Part shown: positions 59,889 to 64,000 of the stretch, in pieces
Numbering within the stretch: position 1 is the stretch's first letter
Layout: each line of letters opens with the position of its first letter
DNA from: JBHJGS01 sp050331575
GTDB lineage: Bacteria > Pseudomonadota > Alphaproteobacteria > Sphingomonadales > Rhodothalassiaceae
Direction: 5' to 3'
DNA: 64,000 nt
Assembly: GCA_050331575.1 (NCBI GenBank)
Contig: JBHJGS010000035.1
Location: forward strand, 1-64,000
Made by a program: the position numbers and the translations under genes
Notes under the pieces: model-generated
Told to the model about the DNA's origin: nothing
The model's database searches: none
The model's input: only the letters and a program-made list of their open reading frames with translations

Positions 59889-60988
59889 GACGCCTGACCT
59901 CCTGCCGCGGCCGGCTCGTCGGGCATATCCTCGCCGTTTCGGCGCACGATGCGGGCGCTGGCGCCGTCACGCAGGCGCAAGGTGCCGATGGTGACGACAT
60001 CCTCGCCGACCTCCACGCCGGAGCGGATTTCCGCGATGCCTGGGCGGCGGGTGCCCAGCGTCACCTCGCGGCGCTCGGCCAGGCCTTGGTCATCGACGAT
60101 GAACAGATATTGCCGTTCACCAACCGGCACCAAGGCGCTTTCCGCCACACCCACCGCCTGCCGCTGGTTGGAGATCAAGGTCACCGCCATAAGCATGCCC
60201 GGACGCAGCTTCTTGTCTTCATTGGGCAGTTCCGCGCGCACGGTGACCGCGCGGCTGACCGGATCAACGCGCGAGGAGATCGTGCGCACCACGCCTTGGA
60301 AGGTCTCATTCGGGAAGGCTGGTGCCGTCACCTCGATGCGCTGGCCCTCCTCGATGGCGGACAAAAACCGCTCCGGCACCGCGAAATCAACGCGCACAGG
60401 CGTGATATCATCCAGCGTGGTAATCTCCTCGCCCGGCGAGACCAAGGTGCCAGGCGACACCCGCCGCAGCCCAAGCACGCCGTCGAACGGTGCCCGGATC
60501 ACCCGGTCGCGCAGGCGCGCATCGGCCGCGGCCAGGCGCGAACGGGCGGCAGCGACCAGGCGGCGGGATTCATCCAGCCGCGCCTGGGTGGCATTGCCGC
60601 GCTGAACCAATTCCTCATCGCGCTCCAGTCGCTGTTCGGCCTCGCGCAGGATGGCCTCGGCCTCTTCATGCTGGGCGACCTCTTCAGCGCTGGTCAGTTC
60701 CACCAGGATATCACCTTCTTCGACGATATCGCCGTCATCGAAGCGCACATTCTGCACCGTATCGGAGACCCGCGCGGTCATCGTGACCGACTCACTGGCA
60801 ATCACCGAACCAACGGATTGAATGCGGTCGTCGAAGCTGTGCAGGCGCGCGGTTTCCACCTCAACGGCAACCGGCCCGCCGCGAAAGCCGCGGCCATCGC
60901 CGCCTCCGGCGGTTTGCAGAAGGTAGAGGCCGGCCCCGGCGAGCGCGGCAGTGAACAAGAGCAACAGCAAGGTGGAGGCAAGCTTCAT
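59885..60988 (-). CDS. RND efflux periplasmic adaptor subunit
   Basis: Membrane-fusion protein of about 367 residues. N-terminal anchor MKLASTLLLLLFTAALAGAGLYLLQTA, then half-barrel-sandwich segments (SVGSVIASESVTMTARVSDTVQNVRFDDGDIVEEGDILVEL and RVIRAPFDGVLGLRRVSPGTLVSPGEEITTLDDITPVRVDFAVPE) flanking a coiled coil (about 100-165), and a beta-barrel/membrane-proximal C-terminus. First gene of the two-gene efflux operon; the frame before 60988 to 61048 lacks a signal. It links the permease to an outer-membrane channel encoded elsewhere. Confidence 0.93.
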   Translation of the reverse strand: MKLASTLLLLLFTAALAGAGLYLLQTAGGGDGRGFRGGPVAVEVETARLHSFDDRIQSVGSVIASESVTMTARVSDTVQNVRFDDGDIVEEGDILVELTSAEEVAQHEEAEAILREAEQRLERDEELVQRGNATQARLDESRRLVAAARSRLAAADARLRDRVIRAPFDGVLGLRRVSPGTLVSPGEEITTLDDITPVRVDFAVPERFLSAIEEGQRIEVTAPAFPNETFQGVVRTISSRVDPVSRAVTVRAELPNEDKKLRPGMLMAVTLISNQRQAVGVAESALVPVGERQYLFIVDDQGLAERREVTLGTRRPGIAEIRSGVEVGEDVVTIGTLRLRDGASARIVRRNGEDMPDEPAAAGGQAS

Positions 60989-61141
60989 GGGCAAAAGTCC
61001 GTGAGGTCTTCCAGAGGCGGCGGGTCGAAGGCAACGCTCCTGCCCCATATAATCTAGGGGCGCGGGCGGGATGGCGCCAGCGTGCTATAGGCAGCGGATA
61101 GTTAACGATAGCGTTACGAATGACGGAAAGACAGGTGATTG

Positions 61142-62674
61142 ATGAGCGCAGGGCGGCACGCGGTGATTGTGGGGGTGGCGCAAAGCGTGGACCGGGATGA
61201 GCCGAGCGCGGATAGCCCGTCGCCCCAGGACAGGCTGGCTGAGGTGGCGCGCCAGGCTCTGGCGGACAGCGGCGCCTCCGGCCCTGTCAGTGCTGATACG
61301 GTGGCGGTCGTCCGGCTGTTCTCCGACAGCGCGCCCAATTATCAAAGCCCGTTCGGCAAAAGCGACAATTACCCCTTGAGCCTGGCTCGTCGGCTGGGAT
61401 GGCAGCCCGCGCGGCTGCTCTATCCGGTGGTCGGGGGCAACACGCCGCAAGCCCTGGTCAACGCGCTCGCCGAGAAGATCGCGCAAGGCCGCAGCGAGGT
61501 GGCGCTGATCGCCGGGGTCGAGGCGATCCGCACCAGCCGTCGGGCGGCCAAGCTGGGGCTGGCGCTGGACTGGTCGGAAACCACCGGCCAGCCGCCAAAG
61601 ATCTGGGGCGAGATGAAATGGGGCTGCACCGGTCATGAAATGGCCCACGGCATTGCCGCCCCGTCCGAGGTCTATCCGCTGTTCGAAACCGCCCTGATGC
61701 ATGCGGCCGCCCGCACGCCTCAGGCGCATCGCCAGCAGATCGGCGAGCTTATGGCGCGCTTATCCAAGGTGGCAGCGGACAATCCTTTCGCGGCCCAGCC
61801 GGTGGCACGCAGCCCGGAGGAACTGATCACACCGAGCACGGATAATCGCCTGGTTGCCTGGCCTTATACGAAATTCCTCAACGCCAATGATAGCGTCGAT
61901 CAGGCCGCTGCGGTGCTGATGATGAGTGCGGAGCGCGCCGATGCGTTGGGCGTGCCGCCGGACCGGCGCATCCATTTATGGGGCAGTGCGGAGCTGACCG
62001 ACAAATGGTTCGTCAGCGATCGCGTGGCCTATGACCGCAGCCCGGCGATCGAACGCGGCGCTGCTGCTGCGCTGGACCAGGCCGGGGTTGGCCTGGACGA
62101 TATCGCCCTGTTCGACCTTTACAGCTGCTTTCCCTCCGCCGTGGAGATCGCCTGCCAGGCCCTTGGCTTGGCACAAGAGGATCCCCGCGGGCTGACGGTA
62201 ACCGGCGGGCTGCCCTATTTCGGCGGACCGGGCAACAATTACAGTCTGCATGCCATCGCGGAGATGGCGGCGCGCCTGCGCGCCCGCCCCACCGATCTGG
62301 GCCTGATCACCGCCAATGGTTGGTATCTCACCAAACATGCCATGGCGGTCTATGGCGCGCGGCCGCCGCGCCAGCTCTACCGCCGCCGCGATTTGCGCGA
62401 TCTGCAGACGGTCATCGATACAGAGCCGTCTCCGCCGGTAAGCGAAGCCCCGACCGGGCCGGCGCGGATCGAGACCTACACCGTCAGCTTCGACCGCACC
62501 GGTCCCAGCCGCGCAATCCTGATCGGCAGGCTAAAGGCCGACGGCGCCCGCTTCATCGCCAATATCCCGGCTGAGGACGCTGATGCGCTGGCAAGCCTGA
62601 TGGCCGCGGATCAGGTTGGACAGTCGATCGAGGTCCACACCGAGCGGGGCCGCAGCCGGGCCCGGCTTGTTTGA
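61142..62674 (+). CDS. Thiolase-family acetyl-CoA acetyltransferase-like protein
   Basis: Thiolase-fold protein of 510 residues, longer than classic thiolases (about 390). N-terminal HAVIVGVAQSVDRDE, VVGGNTPQALVNALAEKIAQGRSEVALIAGVEAI in the nucleophile region (where thiolases have Cys; here Gly-Gly-Asn, no Cys), then IALFDLYSCFPSAVEIACQALGL and GGLPYFGGPGNNYSLHAIAEMA, and a C-terminal OB-like domain (TYTVSFDRTGPSRAILIGRLKADG). The SCP-x thiolase/acetyl-CoA acetyltransferase relatives with this pattern lack the usual Cys. The specific acyl substrate is unknown. ATG at 61142 follows AGGTG. Confidence 0.83.
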   Translation: MSAGRHAVIVGVAQSVDRDEPSADSPSPQDRLAEVARQALADSGASGPVSADTVAVVRLFSDSAPNYQSPFGKSDNYPLSLARRLGWQPARLLYPVVGGNTPQALVNALAEKIAQGRSEVALIAGVEAIRTSRRAAKLGLALDWSETTGQPPKIWGEMKWGCTGHEMAHGIAAPSEVYPLFETALMHAAARTPQAHRQQIGELMARLSKVAADNPFAAQPVARSPEELITPSTDNRLVAWPYTKFLNANDSVDQAAAVLMMSAERADALGVPPDRRIHLWGSAELTDKWFVSDRVAYDRSPAIERGAAAALDQAGVGLDDIALFDLYSCFPSAVEIACQALGLAQEDPRGLTVTGGLPYFGGPGNNYSLHAIAEMAARLRARPTDLGLITANGWYLTKHAMAVYGARPPRQLYRRRDLRDLQTVIDTEPSPPVSEAPTGPARIETYTVSFDRTGPSRAILIGRLKADGARFIANIPAEDADALASLMAADQVGQSIEVHTERGRSRARLV

Positions 62675-62714
62675 CCGCTTGCCCAGTGACCTGCCGCTCG
62701 GATAAGACAAGGCC

Positions 62715-62948
62715 ATGACAGCGATGCTCGATCAGTCCGCGCTTGAGGCGGTGATGGCGGCGGCCGACCAGATCCTCGGCGACCAGCATCCGATTGCCCG
62801 CGCGCTGCGCGTGCCGATGCTCGATGCGGCGGCCTTGCACGCCATCTATGAGGCGATCGAGGCACTGCCGGAGCATCAACGGCGTCTGCTCGGCGGCGTC
62901 GCCGCAGCTTATATGGGTGTGGAAGCGCACGCCCACTGCCTGCACTGA
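62715..62948 (+). CDS. Hypothetical protein
   Basis: Small protein of 77 residues, predicted all-helical (MTAMLDQSALEAVMAAADQI; later ALHAIYEAIEALPEHQRRLL) and ending in His/Cys-rich YMGVEAHAHCLH. I recognise no family. It begins 40 bases after the thiolase-like gene and ends a few bases before the TPR gene, so it may share their transcript. Confidence 0.55.
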   Translation: MTAMLDQSALEAVMAAADQILGDQHPIARALRVPMLDAAALHAIYEAIEALPEHQRRLLGGVAAAYMGVEAHAHCLH

Positions 62949-62952
62949 GCTA

Positions 62953-64000
62953 ATGCCCGATCCCGCCTTCCTCAGCGGCCTGGAACTGCAGCAGGCCGGG
63001 CAATACGCCCAAGCCGAAGCGCATTGGCGCGGTTTGTTGGAGGACCGACCCGGCGAGGCGCTGATCTTGGCGCAATTGGCCGTGTGCCGGTTTTGGCAGG
63101 AGGCGCGCGAGGAGGGCTTGGCGCTGATGGACCAGGCGCTGGCCGCCCGGCCGGGCGATGGCGGCCTGCATCATATGGCCGCGGCCCTGCATCTGGAGAT
63201 CGGGGCGACCGAACCGGCGGTGGCGCATCTGCGTCAGGCCGCCGCGGCCGCCGCGGACAATGCCGCCCTGATGACCCTGGTGGTCGATGACCTGATCCGT
63301 TTGGGCCGCCTGGATGATGCGGCGGAAGCGGCCGGTAGCATGGCAGCGGAAGAAACGGTGACACCGCCGGGCCGCGCGCTGGCCGCCAAGGCCGCTCTGA
63401 TTGCCGCACAGCCAGCCAAGGCTCTGGAGCTGGCCGCGGCCGCCCATGCCGCCAACCCCTTTGATCCGATGGTGCTGGAAGCTTATGGGGCCGCGGCGAT
63501 CCTTGTGGGTGACACGGCAGCAGAAGCAGCGGCTCTGGACACAGCCGCGCAAATGCCGCCGGAATTGTGCGAGCGGCTGTTCCTGATCTGGGCCAAGCTT
63601 CTGGAGATCAACGGCTGCACCGGTCAGGCGCTCGGCTTTGTGCGATCCTTGGCGCAGGCGGGATCGGACAGCCTGACCGTGCTGGTCGACCATGCCCGCC
63701 TGGCGTTGGCCGAAGGTGCTGTGGAGGAAGCGCGGGCGTCGTTGGATCGGGCGCTGAAACTGTCGCCGCAGCTGGCCTCCGCCTTGTTGCTGCTGGGCGA
63801 GGTGCATGTGCAGCAGGGCCAGCCGGCCAAGGCGGTGCCGGTTTTGCGCCGCGCCTTGAACGATAATCCCAAGCTGGTCGACGCCTATCGCTTGCTGGCG
63901 CGGCTGGATGCGCTGAACAGTGCCGATCAGCAGCGTCTCAGCGCCTTGGCCGCGGATCCGGGCCTGGCCGCTTCTGCCCGGCGCAGCGCGGCGGACCTGT
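62953..64000 (+). CDS. TPR repeat protein, cut by window end
   Basis: Frame of at least 349 codons open to the window end. It is made of consecutive TPR-like helix pairs (ELQQAGQYAQAEAHWRGLLEDRPGEALILAQLAVCRF; DHARLALAEGAVEEARASLDRALKLSPQLASALLLLGEVHVQQGQPAKAVPVLRRAL). The last visible segment (NPKLVDAYRLLARLDALNS ADQQRLSALAADPGLAASARR) resembles the linker preceding sulfotransferase domains in TPR-sulfotransferases, but the catalytic domain would lie beyond base 64000. Starts four bases after the hypothetical gene. Function open. Confidence 0.75.
   Translation, partial: MPDPAFLSGLELQQAGQYAQAEAHWRGLLEDRPGEALILAQLAVCRFWQEAREEGLALMDQALAARPGDGGLHHMAAALHLEIGATEPAVAHLRQAAAAAADNAALMTLVVDDLIRLGRLDDAAEAAGSMAAEETVTPPGRALAAKAALIAAQPAKALELAAAAHAANPFDPMVLEAYGAAAILVGDTAAEAAALDTAAQMPPELCERLFLIWAKLLEINGCTGQALGFVRSLAQAGSDSLTVLVDHARLALAEGAVEEARASLDRALKLSPQLASALLLLGEVHVQQGQPAKAVPVLRRALNDNPKLVDAYRLLARLDALNSADQQRLSALAADPGLAASARRSAADL

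Overview
The window is GC-rich, gene-dense bacterial chromosome from an alphaproteobacterium. Evidence for this is the petABC-mtnP-apt order, the hisG-hisD-UPF0262-phosphatase block, coaBC-dut, the rsmI-yraN-gshB cluster facing a PBP-activator lipoprotein, and a GTTC-N7-GTTC LexA-type box in front of dnaE2. A Rhodospirillales-like lineage is plausible but not provable here. There is no rRNA, CRISPR array, integrase or transposase. Three tRNA genes are present: Pro-UGG, Gly-CCC and Leu-GAG.

Layout. 1-9.5 kb: TonB-dependent receptor, chemotaxis receptor, tRNA-Pro, short-chain dehydrogenase, two glutathione-transferase-fold proteins, SCP2 protein, and an animal-type haem peroxidase fused to RTX repeats. 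9.5-14.1 kb: IorAB-like molybdenum hydroxylase, trmL, a small Met-Pro-repeat protein, an arylesterase-like protein. 14.3-18.6 kb: cytochrome bc1 complex, then mtnP and apt. 18.5-24.9 kb: DoxX protein, EamA transporter, gshB, a frameshifted PEP-CTERM-like gene, yraN, rsmI, and the divergent lipoprotein. 24.9-33.1 kb: nitronate-monooxygenase-like protein, a second EamA transporter running into tRNA-Gly, a degenerate class II DAHP-synthase homologue and a degenerate prephenate-dehydratase homologue, then aminotransferase-hisG-hisD-UPF0262-phosphatase. 33.1-43.2 kb: voltage-gated sodium channel, coaBC, dut, Rrf2 regulator, MoeB-like protein, YciB, deacetylase-like protein, tRNA-Leu, mgtE, response regulator, acyl-CoA dehydrogenase. 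43.3-52.8 kb: a coupled beta-barrel/GT2/GT-C operon, SOS-type dnaE2, and a biotin-dependent carboxylase alpha subunit. 52.9-55.3 kb: a STAND ATPase with a small helical partner. 55.5-64 kb: Na+/H+ antiporter, RND efflux pump, thiolase-like protein, and a TPR protein cut by the window end.

Two loci stand out. (1) At 52974-55340 a STAND NTPase with C-terminal TPRs and a small helical protein carry the same short motif, G-x2-N-x3-Q-I-x-G-D-x3-I, at the N-terminus of one and the C-terminus of the other. This layout matches NLR/effector pairs that signal through short amyloid-type motifs. The N-terminal motif is separated from the ATPase by a +1 frameshift. (2) At 26950-28967 two adjacent same-strand genes encode homologues of the first enzyme of the aromatic pathway (class II DAHP synthase) and of prephenate dehydratase. 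Both keep the family framework but have lost catalytic motifs, and they lie head-to-head with an aminotransferase, which suggests a pair of repurposed aromatic-pathway proteins.
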